A stretch of 64,000 nucleotides of DNA from Cunninghamia lanceolata (GCA_027924645.1 BSBN01000781.1:4092001-4156000), one strand, 5' to 3'; shown: positions 34,494 to 46,536, counted from the stretch's first letter. Numbers and translations are program-made. Notes: generated by a model from the letters alone, not told the origin.

Positions 34494-35313
34494 GGTGCAT
34501 AATGCCTCATTTCTAACATTTGAAACTTAATTGAAATCCGTCTGCTGAAATATTCAGGGCTCATTTCAAAGCTTTTGTATACATTTATATCTTTGCATAC
34601 CTAATGAATGAGAAGACTGTTGTGATTACAATTCATAGTAAATCCTGAGTAATCAGTGTGTGAATTCTGGATATATGTGGTGATTTGCTGCGTCCCTTGG
34701 AGTGCATGTCTACTTGCATATGTTGTTTTCATACAATTCCTTTGAAGTTAGCATCAACTGTATCTAGCTGTGGAATGTCCTGGTGAACATATGGTTTGGT
34801 TTTCTTCTCTTCATGATTGTATCTGATGTACATGTGGTTCAATAGCTGAAGGTTCAACATTATTTTGAAGCATTTCTTTCAGTTTCTTTAAATTTCAGAG
34901 CATTTCACCATCATAATTGCAAATGACTAATAATCTTAAGCAAATAATGCAAATATGTGGACATCTCGTAGATAATTGAAAATATTTAGCATCTTTGAAG
35001 CTAAAGCATGTGTAAATGATGAATATCATGCAAATATTTGAGTATAACTGTATTATTTGATCAAATAATTGTATAAAATGACCTCTCTGTGAAGAATCTC
35101 TCAGAAATAATGTCATGATGATGAACTCTACGTAAGGCCCCAAAATAGAAATAGCAACACACATCAACCTCTGAGTAACGTCAGACGATTAAGACCTAAT
35201 CATCGGAGACTTGGGATCATGAATTCTCTAAATTCATCGTATCTTTCAAGATGAATAAAGGTTAATGTGTACTTTTATTCTATGCTTGTTTGTGACTAAC
35301 ATCATGACCAACA

Positions 35314-37168
35314 ATAACCCATTGAATCCACTCCTCCCCAAATCCAAAAGCACCAAGAACGTTTTGAAGAAAGGACCACCGAACCCTGTCATAAGCCTTA
35401 GCCATATACAACTTGATGAACATCACCTTATCTTTGGAGCTAGCCATAGAATGAATGGTTTTAGTTGCAATAACAACCCCATCTAGAATTTACCGATCTG
35501 CCACAGAACCACTCTGTTCCTTAGAAATCAGCACTTTAAGCCACTTTTCAACCTATCAGCAATCAACTTAGAGACAATTTTATAAATCACATTGCACAGA
35601 GAAATAGGATGAAATTGACTTAACCTATCCTCCCCATCACACTTGGGGATGAGAGCCAAGAAGGTAGATATCAAAGCATGTAGCATCTGCTTATTCCTCT
35701 GAGATTCCTGAACAACTGCCAATAGGTCCAACTTGACAATATTCTAGAAATCTTGGAAGAACTCAATCAGGAAACTATCAGGGCCAGGAGCTTTCCCCTT
35801 CTTCATCTAGAACACTATCCCCTCTAGCTCTTCAAGCAAAATATCACTCATAAGATGCTCATTCATCTCCCTAGAAACCAAATAATGGATACATGAAAGG
35901 ACCTGAGCTTCCTCAGTAGAACCCCCTTGTGAGTCCTCCCTGAATAAAGAAGCAAAATACTGAGCAACCTCACCCAAGATTTCATGAAAAGAAGAGCGTT
36001 GGTCATGCCTGTCATTCACCAGAACATAAATAGTATTGCCATGTCTCCTAGCTTTCACCCAATTGAAAAAGAAAGCAATATTTTTATCTCCTTCTTGAAG
36101 CCACTCAATCTGGGCCTTTGCTTCCAATAAACTTCTTCACGTAGCTCACTCTCCTCTAGCACTTTAAAAGCCCTAGCCTCTTCCCGAAGAAGCTCTTCAG
36201 TCATGCCATCCTCCTTGATCAACCTTGTAATACCATCCAACTCAGCCTGAGCAGCAACCTTAGCATGAAATATGTTTCCAAAACATTGCCGATTCCAATG
36301 TTTAAGCTGATATTTGACAAATTGAAGTAACTTAGAAAAAGTATACATTGCCATACCATAAGCGGGTCTATCAAACCTACACCAATCAACAACATAGTCA
36401 TGCAGAGATGGGTCATGCAGCCACATGAGCTGGAACTTGAAAGGAGGAGATCGAGGCACACGAGCTGAAGTAATAGTAAGCTTGATAGGCCAGTGATCTG
36501 AATCCCTCTAGTCCAAAATTTCAGAGATGGAGGACCATAAACCACCAACCCAGTAACAAGAAACTAGAAAGCGGTCAAGTCTCTCTGCAATGCAATTTTC
36601 TCCAACCCTCTGATTGTTCCAAGTAAACTGACCATTATTGGGCTTGATATCAATAAGATTTAAAGCTGAGATGCTATCATGAAGCAGCAACGCAGAGGGC
36701 TCCAGCCTTGCAATACCACCGTACTTCTCATCCGACTCAGAAATAGCATTGAAATCCCCAGCCATAATCCACAAATGGTAAGGAGCCACACTTCAGACAA
36801 ACCTGATATGGGACCACAAAAGTTGCTTACCCTAAATCTTAATAGGTGCATAGATATTGGAGAAAAGTATAGACTCCCCTGACTCAAAACAAGAAGCAAT
36901 CATAGAAATAGAAGACTTAAAGGATATCTACCAAAGAGGGTGGACCTTCTGAGGGTTCCATAAACAAGCCACTCCCCTAGCAGACCCATGAGCACCAATG
37001 CACTAGTACTCACCACTCCCCCATAGCTTAGGCATCAAACTAAACATACTCTTGACTGATAACTTAGTCTCCTGCAGAAAAGAACATCAGGAGATTGACT
37101 TCTAATCAACTCACGAACAACTTTTTGTCGAGGGCCACTATTCAAGCCCCTTACATTCTAGGATAGAA
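35314..37168 (-). pseudogene. LINE ORF2: endonuclease and partial RT
   Basis: This is an L1-type plant LINE ORF2 on the reverse strand. The endonuclease start NVRGLNS (near 37150) follows a TAG in place of the usual Trp codon. Further motifs are GDFNAISE (near 36750), ERLDRF and DSDHWPI (near 36490). The RT part has LIPKCDGEDRLSQFHPISLCNVIYKIVSKLIADRL (split here only for description; near 35650-35550) and KAYDRVRW (near 35395). It is cut by the giant LTR before the FADD region. Several stops and at least one frameshift are present. In RT motif A the expected Asp before MAKAYDRV reads Tyr, so it was dead or damaged before or after insertion. Confidence 0.85.
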
Positions 37169-37171
37169 CAA

Positions 37172-37922
37172 TCATTTCAAGGGGGTCAAAAAATGAGAAT
37201 CTAGAGTCTTTACTGACCCTAACTCCACCAAAGTTTCCCCTGATAATTTAATCTTTTCCAAATCCTTCTTTCTACCAAGCTTGGAAAACCTCTCCCCTGC
37301 CCCTTTTTTTGGATCCTTTTGAAGAAGACCCAGATGAGAAGAAGACTTGTTGTTCTTCACCACTTCAGTACCTGCCTTCAAAACAAGAGGAGATCCATCC
37401 CCCCCACTCTCCTTCGCTTCCACAATGGGTACCGAATCCAACTGGACCTCTATTTGAAGATCAGTGTCCATATGTAAAGCACCAACATCCTACAAATCCT
37501 GAGCAGCCTCAGATAGAAGACCCTCCTGCCCTATACCTAAAGCACCCTGATCTAAATTCACCAAGCGCAGATTCACTTCCTATTGGCTAAGATCATCTAA
37601 AACCTCAAATCTATTAACAGTGTCTTCATCCTGCCTTTCCTTCAAGGTCCTCTTTTGTCCTCGGTTCCTGTTACGAGCCTTGACAGGGACAAAACCATCA
37701 GCACCAACCACATCACTAGGAATGGGATCCTTCCCCATATCAACCCTAGGGGGTTGCGAGGAGGTTGCGAAGACTGGGATTCCACAGGCCTAGCCCTAGG
37801 GCATCTTCATTACAAATAACCATATTCGTGACAAAGACGACAACGAAATGGAAGTCTCATAGTCTAACTGTTGCACCCAAGAATAAGGACCCACGCACAT
37901 ATCCATAGAATCTGGCAATGGG
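37172..37922 (-). pseudogene. LINE ORF1 C-terminal remnant
   Basis: It continues ORF1 beyond the AT-rich insert. PYSWVQQLDYE (near 37890) and the zinc-knuckle start LPFRCRLCHEYGYL (near 37850) are recognisable in shifted frames. A Ser/Lys-rich tail ends at 37172, immediately before ORF2. Confidence 0.6.
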
Positions 37923-38735
37923 GTAAAAATACAAATCTGCATCACACTTTATAAAGGAATCGGCCAACATCAAAAAAAGTTCTCAACTTCGACCACATAA
38001 AAGTGGTCTTTATGTTTTGAATTTCAAAATGATGTAAACTAAGAAAATGTAGATCTTTTGTTGAAGTTTACTCTTGTAATTTTTGAGATTTTTTTAAAAA
38101 TTGTTTTGATATTTTTTTATCAATTTAAGAGCAGATTTTGTAATGCTAAAAATTTGAAGAAAAAGTGGTGTTCAGTTGATGTCAAGAAACAAATAGAAAA
38201 AAACTACATTTTCTCCTGATTTTTTTTCCCAAATAGGTGACTTGAATATCTAGGGCATGGAAAAAAAAATGAATTTTTGATCTATATTTTTCTCGTAATA
38301 ACGTTTTAAAGTCAAACTTACTCGAATTTGATAGTTTTTAGTTGACGTCAACTATTATTTAATTTTTTTTTCACTTTCAAAAAACAAATTATACCCTTTT
38401 GAAGATGATTCTCTCCTCTAGGGCATCATTTATTTTCCAATTTTTTTATCATATTTTACTATTTTTTAAATTTCAAATCAGCCTTTTTTTGAACTTGAAC
38501 AACCTACTTGCATTATTTTCAAATATTTATATCCTAAAATTACTCAAAATATAAAAATATATATATATATTTCCAGATTCAGCACTCTGAGCTCTACAAA
38601 AGGGTATTTTTCCTTTTTTTTAAAAATAATTTTGATTGCAGAAATATTTAGCAGAAGTTGGAAGTTTCAGAAAATTTGAAAAAATGGTGACTTGGCTGCC
38701 AAGTAGGATGCCACCTAGATAGATTCAACCTAATG
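37923..38735. mobile_element. AT-rich insert splitting LINE ORF1
   Basis: About 0.8 kb of very AT-rich non-coding sequence lies between DLSKPFS (38740) and LPDSM (near 37915) of ORF1, parts that are normally close together. AATGGG flanks both sides (37917-37922 and about 38732-38737), a possible target duplication. I see no convincing terminal inverted repeat and no coding potential, so the class is unknown. Confidence 0.4.
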
Positions 38736-38739
38736 GGAT

Positions 38740-39429
38740 TCAACTGAATGGCTTACTTAAATCAATTTCAACACAAATGCGAGCAAAAGTCATCACCTTT
38801 TTAACTCGAGTCTCCTGCGAAGAGCCAACTGGTTTTCCAAGCATCAAAGCCAGCAATTGCAGAACATCATCCCACCAACATTCCATAGGGAACTGAGGAA
38901 GCCGAACCCACACTGGAACTTGATTCAGAAGGTCCTCAGCTGGATTGAAGCTTGCATGCCAAGGTTTAATAAACAACCCAATCTGGTTATGAAAATAGGG
39001 ACCCCCTTCAAAGGCTTTGTTGCGATCCATCGTGCAATTGAAGGTAACCATAAAATAATTATTTGCCAAAAGCATAATCTCCATCTCTTCCTTTGGCATC
39101 CAAGTCCATTGGGCCCATGATTCAAGAAATTGTAACGAAACCCGCATCCCCATAAACTTGCACAGTAATGAATGCTTTGAATAATATTCAATATCTTTCG
39201 CAATCATCTCTAGTGGAATAACTAGCTTCGGTCTCTCCTTACAACGCTTCAAACATCCATTGATTTTCAAAATCTGGGAACCACCAGACGAACCTGATTT
39301 GACAAACCCTTGATCCGACAAAAATAAATTGTTATCAAATACTTTTGTAGCCTGAGATGGTGACTTAGCACCCACCACTGTATGAAAATCCATCGAAGAA
39401 GGAGCCCTAGACGATTCACCTTGGGCCAT
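38740..39429 (-). pseudogene. LINE ORF1 (DUF4283-type) N-terminal part
   Basis: The likely ATG is at 39429 (MAQGESSRAPSSMDF). The region contains WTWMPKEEMEIMLLANNYF and VPVWVRLPQFPMECW, the pattern of plant LINE ORF1 / DUF4283 RNA-binding proteins. The frame stops right at the AT-rich insert (38740). Its order relative to ORF2 (downstream on the same strand) fits a LINE. Confidence 0.8.
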
Positions 39430-40026
39430 GACAATGCGCTTGCCCCAAAATGGGCATGCAAGCCCAGAATCCACCAAAAAGAGCAAATCCCATGCAACAA
39501 TCACACCCCTCAGATAACACAAGCCACTGCTAGGACCCCACACACCTCACCCAACACCAAAATGAAAGAGAGCACCTGAAGAGAACCCGCACCCTTGAGC
39601 AACGTATCCCCACTCGGGCACACAAAGCTCCAAGCAACCAATCCACCCATAGCATATAAGGTAATTGCTCCTACCAAGCAATAACAGTGCACATGCAAGG
39701 ATAATCTTCAATGTATAAGGGCAGTCGCTCCCTCCAAATGGTAACAACGCACCACAGGTATAAACTTCAACGTAGATCTACCAACATAAAAGCTCCCGCA
39801 CACAAAGAGAATAGAGTATTGCCCCCCAAACTCCCTCAACACCCACAGACTGTCACATACAAGCAAAGAAAAATAGACAAAGCTAGGGCACGATTGCCCT
39901 AGCTCAGGTTGCAAAGCTCTCCTGTGCTGTCCTCATAAGGTATGGATTATCACCAAAATTTGAAGCTGAAATTTATTTTCTTAGCAGTGCAACATCTCAA
40001 CACAATTTATACCCATATATATATAT
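39430..40026 (-). other. LINE 5' region and flank
   Basis: Non-coding by my reading, C-rich on the plus strand. It includes two related ~60-bp stretches near 39660-39780 (GGTAATTGCTCC.../GGCAGTCGCTCC... with TAACAG/TAACAACGC), probably LINE 5' UTR repeats. It ends in an (AT)n tract at 40013-40026, where the next element inserted. Confidence 0.4.
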
Positions 40027-41272
40027 TGTAACGTTAGAAAATGTCCCCTTGGGGGCTTTTCCCTCATAAGGTTTAGCTCCCAAGTCTTTAGCATGCATTT
40101 AGGACATCTTAGTTCATATTTTGGCATCCCGATGGAATGAGGCCTAGGTTTCATGGCAAAGTAGACCTAGGAGGACCCCTTGACCTTAACCCTGCCCAAA
40201 ATAGGGGGGCGGACTTGGGTGTCCACGCCCTAGTCCTGCCCTATTTTGGGTCAGGCCCAGAATTTAAGAGTTGGTTTATGACCGTTATTTGGTCCTTTTG
40301 CCGACACGATAAGTTTTGATTTTTGAAATCTTGGCGGGAGTGCTTGTAGTTGCATATAAAAGCATGTTTAGGCATTCATTTGTAAACTAGATGGCAATTG
40401 TGATGTTCAAGTGTTCTCAAGGTGATTCAAGGCTTTCATTGTGTTGTAAGAGCAGACTTGTGTGTTTTGTGTGTTGATATTTGTAGATTTGAGTATCAAT
40501 TTCCTCATGGAATGAAGAGTATCTTCCTCCCATGAGAGCTTCACTACAAGGTGACATAATATTGTGTTTTCATCATTGATTCCTTTAGTTTTTACCTCTG
40601 CCTCACAAGGGCACTCACTCTTTATCTGACAATGGTGTTTGGAGACTTAAGTGTCCTCTGGGGTTTGACTGAGGCAAGCCTCTAAACACCACAACCCCCA
40701 AACCAAATCTTGTGATTGCAGGTTACATGTATCCATTTGGGAAAAGTAAAGTTACAGGAAGGATTGGCAGGCATCAAGGATTCATAATCTAAAGAGAAGC
40801 AGGACACTGGAGCATTTCTAGGACTTGGGTGCTTGTTCTAGTGTCCTCTACAGACAAATTTCTAAAAATAGAAGTTACAGGGCTGATCGGTGTCAGAAGG
40901 AGGTCCAGATCCTGCGAAGAAATTGGTACCATGGACTAGGGCACCCACTCTAGTGTCCCCAACTATTCCTCTTCAGAGCCCCAAAAATAGGTACTCTGTG
41001 ATTTGGTATTTTACTCCTGTCTGTAAGATCTTTTTCCGTTATTCGTCAATTTGTTGCCATATTTGCATAATTAGGGTTTTAATGGTCAATTGAGCATAGG
41101 AGAAGGAAAATTGATAATTAAATTCTCTAATCCAAGTTTTCCTACATCTCACAAGCGATCTAGGGTATGATAGTGCTCGCCACTCAACCCTAAATCCTTG
41201 AATGTATAGTGGAAAGGATGATTGAAACATCAAAACACTAAAACATTAACAAATCCAATTTTCCCCTAAACA
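40027..41272 (+). repeat. 5' LTR of LARD-like element
   Basis: It starts TGTAACGTTAGAAAATGTCC and ends CCCCTAAACA. TATAAA is at 40355. It matches 45292-46536 throughout with scattered differences, so it is not very recent. Confidence 0.9.
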
Positions 41273-41275
41273 TTT

Positions 41276-41288
41276 TGGTGAACCCATG
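41276..41288 (+). other. Primer binding site of LARD-like element
   Basis: TGGTGAACCCATG lies three bases after the 5' LTR. I cannot name the tRNA with certainty. Confidence 0.6.
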
Positions 41289-41955
41289 TTTTTGGACTTA
41301 AATTGCAACTTGTTGAGTGTGTGTCTTCAGATTTACATTGATTTCATTCATTCATATAGTCATTCATTTTATTGCATTGAGAAAAATTCAAAAAAAGTTG
41401 AAAATTTTGGAAAATACAAAAAAATTGCATTGTTTGGCTTACTAAATTGCATCAATCCTTTCTAAATTTTCCTAATTCATGCTTTTTGCATCAGATCTAA
41501 TATAAACTACAGAAAAATCCAAAAATTCAAAAATTTGTATTGCATTTTCATTATTAATTTGCTAGGTTTTTTTTAGAAATTTTGACAATTTTCATATAAC
41601 CTAGTAATTCCAAAATCTAGGGTTAGTAGGCAAATTTTTTTTTTCAGATTTTCTACTGATTTTAGAGGCTCATTAAAATTAACATTTGGCTTTAGTGTTG
41701 CATTTAGATTTAAAATATTTGCATTTTTGCATAGAAAATTTCAACAAAAACTAGTAATTTTGATACATTTTCATTAAATTTGCATGGCCACTTTGCATGT
41801 TCAAGATTGAAAATCATTTTCAGATATGAGAGTAAGTCAATTTCATCTTAAATCAGACTTCAAAACATTCACATAGCATTTTGTCCCAAGATCTCAAACC
41901 TAGGGCTTCAAAAACAACGATTTTCACTAAATTTGGCCTTATCGACTCTATAAAC

Positions 41956-42680
41956 TTGCACCATAGGCATGTTGTGAAAGGTATTTTGACAATAATTTTC
42001 TGTTATCAGGGTAATCATCTGATTTCCCTCATAAAAATCTTCACAACACCCTTTTCACTGGCTCTTGTATTAAAAAATTCAGTGAAAAACTACATATTTT
42101 GGCTATTTTTGCCCTAGGGTTTGACCTAGTTTGCAGTCCAAGTGTGTTGTGATCAATTTTATGGATTGAAGTGACTGATATCATCAATATTATTTTATGT
42201 AATTCCTAAAATTCATTACAACACCCCTTTTTCTAGGTCTTGGAATTGAAAAACTGTGAAAAATAGCCTATTTTTGCTATATTTTCACTAGGGTTTTACC
42301 TTAAGTGACACTAAAGGCGTGTTGTGTTGGGTATTTTAGCACCAAGAGGTTGTTATTACTAATATTATTTTCTATCCACCATCATTTTCCTCACAACACC
42401 CTTTGTTATGTTCTCTGGCATTGAGTTTTCGTGAAAAAAGTGCTTATTTTGATATATTTTCACTATATTTTGACTTGGCATTAACTTGAAATCGCATCAA
42501 GAGTGTATTGAGAAGGATACTATTGCTGTTTTGGACTGATATCAGACATATAATTTTCTTCCCTTTACTAAAATCCTTACAACACCCTTTGGTTCATTCA
42601 TTTGCATTGAAAAAGTACAAAAAATCAAGCATTTTTAGGCTATTTTTGCATTAGTTTCGCACTTGTCTTTTGCACCAATT
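41956..42680 (+). repeat. Four degenerate ~180-bp tandem repeats in leader
   Basis: Units start near 41956, 42139, 42318 and 42502. Each has, in order: GTGTTGTGA/TGTTGTG-like start, an AT-rich middle, (T/A)CACAACACCC, a TTGNATTGAAAAA stretch, a TTTTTGCTATTTT core and a CTAGGGTTTTACC-like end. The divergence between units is substantial. Confidence 0.65.
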
Positions 42681-42716
42681 TTGAAAAGCTTTCAAAATCT
42701 GATTTTGCATCTCATT

Positions 42717-43539
42717 ATGGCATCCTCATGTTATTCATCTATGAAATATTTGCATGAGTATATCCTAGATCTTAAAAATTTCTCTAATTTCACTAATGAG
42801 AATCCTCATGTTCTAGAGCACGCTTCTGTAAGTGGTATTGATGCTTCTATATGTTATACATATGAATTGCAATTACTTTGTTATCCACATGATTTTATTA
42901 GCTTCTCTCTATTCATAGTAGTATATCCTTTGATATTAGAAGATTTAACTAAATTCATCAATAAGAATACTCATGAGAAAGGTAGCTTTAGTAATTTCAC
43001 TGTTCTCCTTGGCCAAGATGAAGCATTAGTGAATGAAGAGCTCCCTTTAACAAAGGACATTCCATGGGTTGACAACAAGTATTCATTTAACAATAATCAC
43101 AATCCTTCCCTAGTGTGTGAAACCTCTATGGATTATCTCATCAATCTTCTTCCTTTAGTTGATTGTTCACACACCTTGGATTTCACTAAGGAAGAGAAGA
43201 CCTTTAATGTCCTTCCTTTGTTTGAGTATTCATGTCATTTGGACATCACTAAGGATGTAGCACTAGTGGATGAGGAGAAGTCTCTCACATGAAATCCCTC
43301 AACGATGGATGTTGAGATCATTCAAAATAATTTGCTTCTCCCACCACCTAAGGGGATAGTGAATAAGTATACCAATGAACTCCAAAAAGAGCATATTCCA
43401 CCTAACATTGAGTCAAACTAAGAAGCATTTAAGAATGAACAAAAGAATAATTACAATGACTTGGCAATGGTACCTTATGTTTGTAATTGGAAAGAAAATG
43501 ATTTAATTGTTGATGACCTCTAGCATGAAGATCCTACAG
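42717..43539 (+). pseudogene. Orphan ORF of LARD-like element
   Basis: ATG 42717 (MASSCYSSMKYLHEYILD) opens a frame free of stops to 43292. It then continues in the same frame through TGA 43290-43292, a TAA near 43421 and a TAG near 43521 to a splice-donor-like site at 43539. The product is about 275 residues, rich in Asn, Leu, Asp and His. Two or three repeated segments have the form DYLxxLLPLVDCSHTLDFTKEE / NVLPLFEYSCHLDITKD. It has no known motif or transmembrane pattern. Codon-phase continuity across the stops suggests it once encoded a protein. Confidence 0.5.
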
Positions 43540-44248
43540 GTAAGTATCTCTAACCCTTTATCTCTCTCATGATGTGCTTCCCCCGTAATGTGTTATATGT
43601 TGTTTAGGCTTCTTGGCATGATCCCTGATTCTCCCGTAAGGTCCGGGATACTAGGAGACCACCTATGTTGTGACCTTCTTCTATTTGTATCATTATTCTT
43701 CTAAATTGCCTCTCTCTGATTTCATTGTTGTGTGTTGTGTCTTACGGACATAGCATCGCGGTTGGTGACCTGGGGGTACCCTCCTACGTGACTATCCCTA
43801 AGACACTTGTTTCTCCTCTTTGATTTATTGTTTCCCTTCCTCTAGTGTTTCCACATAGCAGGCGGATGACGACAAACATTTATACTAATGCGGACCTAGT
43901 GTCCCTTTTGAGAGCAATAAAAAAATGGACTTAGTTCCTAATATGACGATGGGGTTGTATATTTTATCTGACACTTGGCTAGTGGAAGCACTTGTGCTTT
44001 TCACGTAGTGATTTTCATGATGTTTCTATCGCATTTACAAACCTTAACAATACTGCTGCTCCGTGCACCTTTGTTTGCCTTTGAATTTGGCCTTGGTGGT
44101 AGTTGATTCAGAGAGCTTCGTGATATAGCCCCACAGTTATCCTCAAACTCTGAATTCGTGGTATAACCTTGGCTCTTTGTGTGGTTAATCATATGCATTG
44201 ATGTTGTTGTTTATCATGATGTTGTAGACACTAACATGTTTCTTGCAG
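43540..44248 (+). other. Candidate 709-bp intron in LARD-like element
   Basis: The donor is ACAG|GTAAGTATCT at 43539/43540. The acceptor is GTTTCTTGCAG|GG at 44248/44249, with branch-like CACTAAC about 20 bases upstream. Splicing would keep the orphan ORF in phase; the frame after 44249 stays open for about 34 codons to TAA 44353-44355. Both sites match plant consensus very well. Confidence 0.5.
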
Positions 44249-44505
44249 GGATGTGTTTGTGGGAATATTTGGTGATCGTAAAGTACATGTCACCTCCGGG
44301 GGGCATGGGCTTTGTGAAAGCCAGTGTTCCCTTGTGTGTTTTCTTCCTACCTTAATGTTTTTGATATCAATAACTAATATCAACCACCTTAAGGTGGGGG
44401 CATATATAAGGCAAGCTGTCTGTTATAGGTGTTAGCAATGTTTTTGACCTCAGATGCAAAGACTTGCACCCCAAAGTACTGCATTGTGCATCCTGAGTCT
44501 GTTTG

Positions 44506-44535
<30 letters not shown>
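44506..44535 (+). repeat. (CAAT)n microsatellite
   Basis: About seven uninterrupted CAAT units. Confidence 0.9.
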
Positions 44536-44536
<1 letters not shown>

Positions 44537-45225
44537 GTAAGCCCTTTGTGGAGGCGGGATATCGCGTATATCCTTTTTATCTTAAGCCCTCTATGGAGGC
44601 AGGGATGGTGTATTTCTCGGAGCAGATTGCATCATCCCGTCATTTTCAAAAGTCCTCTACAGAGGTAGGGAGTGGTTTTGTGACTAACTCAACCCTTAAG
44701 CATGTTTTCAGCGATTGTTGTGGTGAATCCCAATCGTCGATGTGTTCTTGTAATGTGCCTAAGATGGTGTTGGACCTAGAAATAGGTACACTCCATCGCT
44801 TGTGTCCCGTGTTTTCTCTGTGTCTTCAAGTGTGTGTGCTTTGGCGTGCTTGTTTTGTGTGGTGTGTTTGTTGTCCCATATGCAAAGACCAGCACCCTCA
44901 GGTAGTGCTTCCTACATTTTGGGAGGTTTTGTGTGCCTTGCGTGTGTGTTTCTCCATATATACAGAGACCTGCGCCTTAAGGTAGTGCATCCTATATTAT
45001 GGGAGGTTTGTTTACTTTCCAATACTTGCATTTGTATTTCATATATATGAGAAAAAGAAAAGAAGAGATATCATTTCTATCTTCCATGCATTAATGTGTC
45101 TTCTATGTATTGACTATATTCTCCATGTTTTGCGTGACTATAACTATCTTCTCCATGTTTTGCGTGCCTGTTACTGTCTCCTATGTGATTGGCATGTCTT
45201 CTCCATGCTTGGCATGTTTGCTGTG
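44535..45225 (+). repeat. Short repeats in 3' part of LARD-like element
   Basis: Three families of short repeats follow one another. First, AGCCCTNTGTGGAGGCGGGAT-like units near 44535, 44583 and 44648, each with an inverted CCTCNNNGAGG core. Second, AGACC(A/T)GC(A/G)CC...AGGTAGTGC(T/A)TCCTA...TGGGAGG units near 44458, 44886 and 44965. Third, CTTCTCCATGTTTTGCGTG units near 45118, 45150 and 45195. None is coding. Confidence 0.55.
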
Positions 45226-45276
45226 TTTGTGACCTTACTTTAATGCATGTATTGGCCTCACGTTTATACATACATT

Positions 45277-45290
45277 AAAGTGGGGACTAA
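45277..45290 (+). other. Polypurine tract of LARD-like element
   Basis: AAAGTGGGGACTAA directly before the 3' LTR start TGTAACGTT at 45292. Confidence 0.75.
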
Positions 45291-45291
45291 A

Positions 45292-46536
45292 TGTAACGTT
45301 GAATAATGTCCCCTTGGGGGCTTTTCCCTCATAAGGTTTAGCTCATGGGTCTTTAGCATGCATTTAGGACATCTTAGTTCATATTTTGGCATCTCGATGG
45401 AATGAGGCCTAGGTTTCATGGAAAAGTGGACCTAGGAGGACCCCTTGACCTTAACCCTGCCCAAAATAGGGGGGAGGACTTGGGTGCCCGTGCCCTAGTC
45501 CCGCCCTATTTTGGGTCAGGCCCAAAATTTAAGTGTCAGTTTATGACCATTATTTGGTCCTTTTCCTGACACGGTAAGTTTTGATTTTTGAAATCTTGGT
45601 GGGAGTGCTTGTAGTTGCATATAAAAGAATGTTTAGGCATTCATTTGTAAACTAGATAGAAATTGTGATGTTCAAGTGTTCTCAAGGTGATTCAAGGCTT
45701 TCATTGTGTTGCAAGAGCAGACTTGTGTGTTTTGTGTGTTGATATTTGTAGATTTGAGCATCAATTTCCTCATGGAATGAAGAGTATCTTCCTCCCATGA
45801 GAGCTTCACTACAAGGTGACATAATATTGTGTTTTCATTATTGATTCCTTTGGTTTTTGCCTCTGCCTCACAAGGGCACACACTCTTTATCTAACAATGA
45901 TGTTCGGAGACTTAAGTGTCCTCTGGGGCTTGACTGAGGCAAGCCTCTAAACACCACAACCCCCAAACTAAATCTTGTGATTGTAGGTTATAGGTGTTAC
46001 ATTTGCAAAAAGTGAAGTTGCAGGAAGGATTGGCAGGCATCAAGGATTTAGAATCTGAAGAGAAGTAGGACACTAGAGCATTTCCAGGACTTGGGTGCTT
46101 GCTCTAGTGTCCTCCGCAGATAAATTTCTGGAAACAGAAGTTACAGGGCTGGTCAATGTCGGAAGGAGGTTCAGATCCCACGAAGAAACTGGTACCTTGG
46201 ACTAGGGCACCCGCTCCAGTGTCCCTGACTGTTCCGCTTCGAAGACTCGAAAACAAGTACTCTGTGATTTGGTATTTTACTCCTGTCTGCAAGAGCTTTT
46301 TCTGTTATTTGTCAATTTGTTGCCGTATTTGTAGGGTTTTAGGGTTTTAATGGTCAATTGAGCATAGGAGAAGGAAAATTGATAATTAAATTCCCTAATC
46401 CAAGTTTCCCTACATTTCACAAGTGATCTAGGGTATGATAGTGCTTGCCACTCGACCCTAGATCCTTGAATTTATAGTGGAAAGGAGGATTTAAACATCA
46501 AAACACTAAAACATTAATAAATTCCATTTTCCCCTA
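45292..46536 (+). repeat. 3' LTR of LARD-like element
   Basis: Matches the 5' LTR. The last bases are blurred by the adjoining (TA)n tract, where the expected AAACA end is replaced by TATATA. Confidence 0.85.

Larger units (their letters stand above)
32424..35313 (+). mobile_element. Giant LTR copy D (3' part)
   Basis: It begins within the accessory ORF at TGGAGGAGATAAAGC, precisely where copy B stops, and ends CCAACA at 35313 next to LINE sequence. With B it reconstitutes one LTR (the 3' LTR of the element inserted in the LINE), except for the 5-bp duplication. ATAAC at 35314 would be that element's target duplication; the partner lies outside the window. Confidence 0.8.
40027..46536 (+). 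mobile_element. Non-autonomous LTR element (LARD-like)
   Basis: Two ~1.25 kb LTRs in direct orientation (40027-41272 and 45292-46536) flank a 4.0 kb internal region. The internal region has a TGG-starting primer site and a good polypurine tract but no Gag, protease, RT or integrase. It contains a tandem-repeat leader, one orphan ORF, a probable intron and several short repeats. It sits in an (AT)n tract on both sides. The orientation is + from the primer site and polypurine tract. It must use enzymes from another element. Confidence 0.85.

Noticed and set aside
37309..37590. Plus-strand ORF in the LINE region
   Set aside because: It is a shadow of the reverse-strand LINE ORF1 tail.
44503..45050. 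Cys-rich small proteins in the 3' part of the non-autonomous element
   Set aside because: Frames overlap short repeats, have no similarity between repeats at protein level, and are not in phase with the spliced frame.
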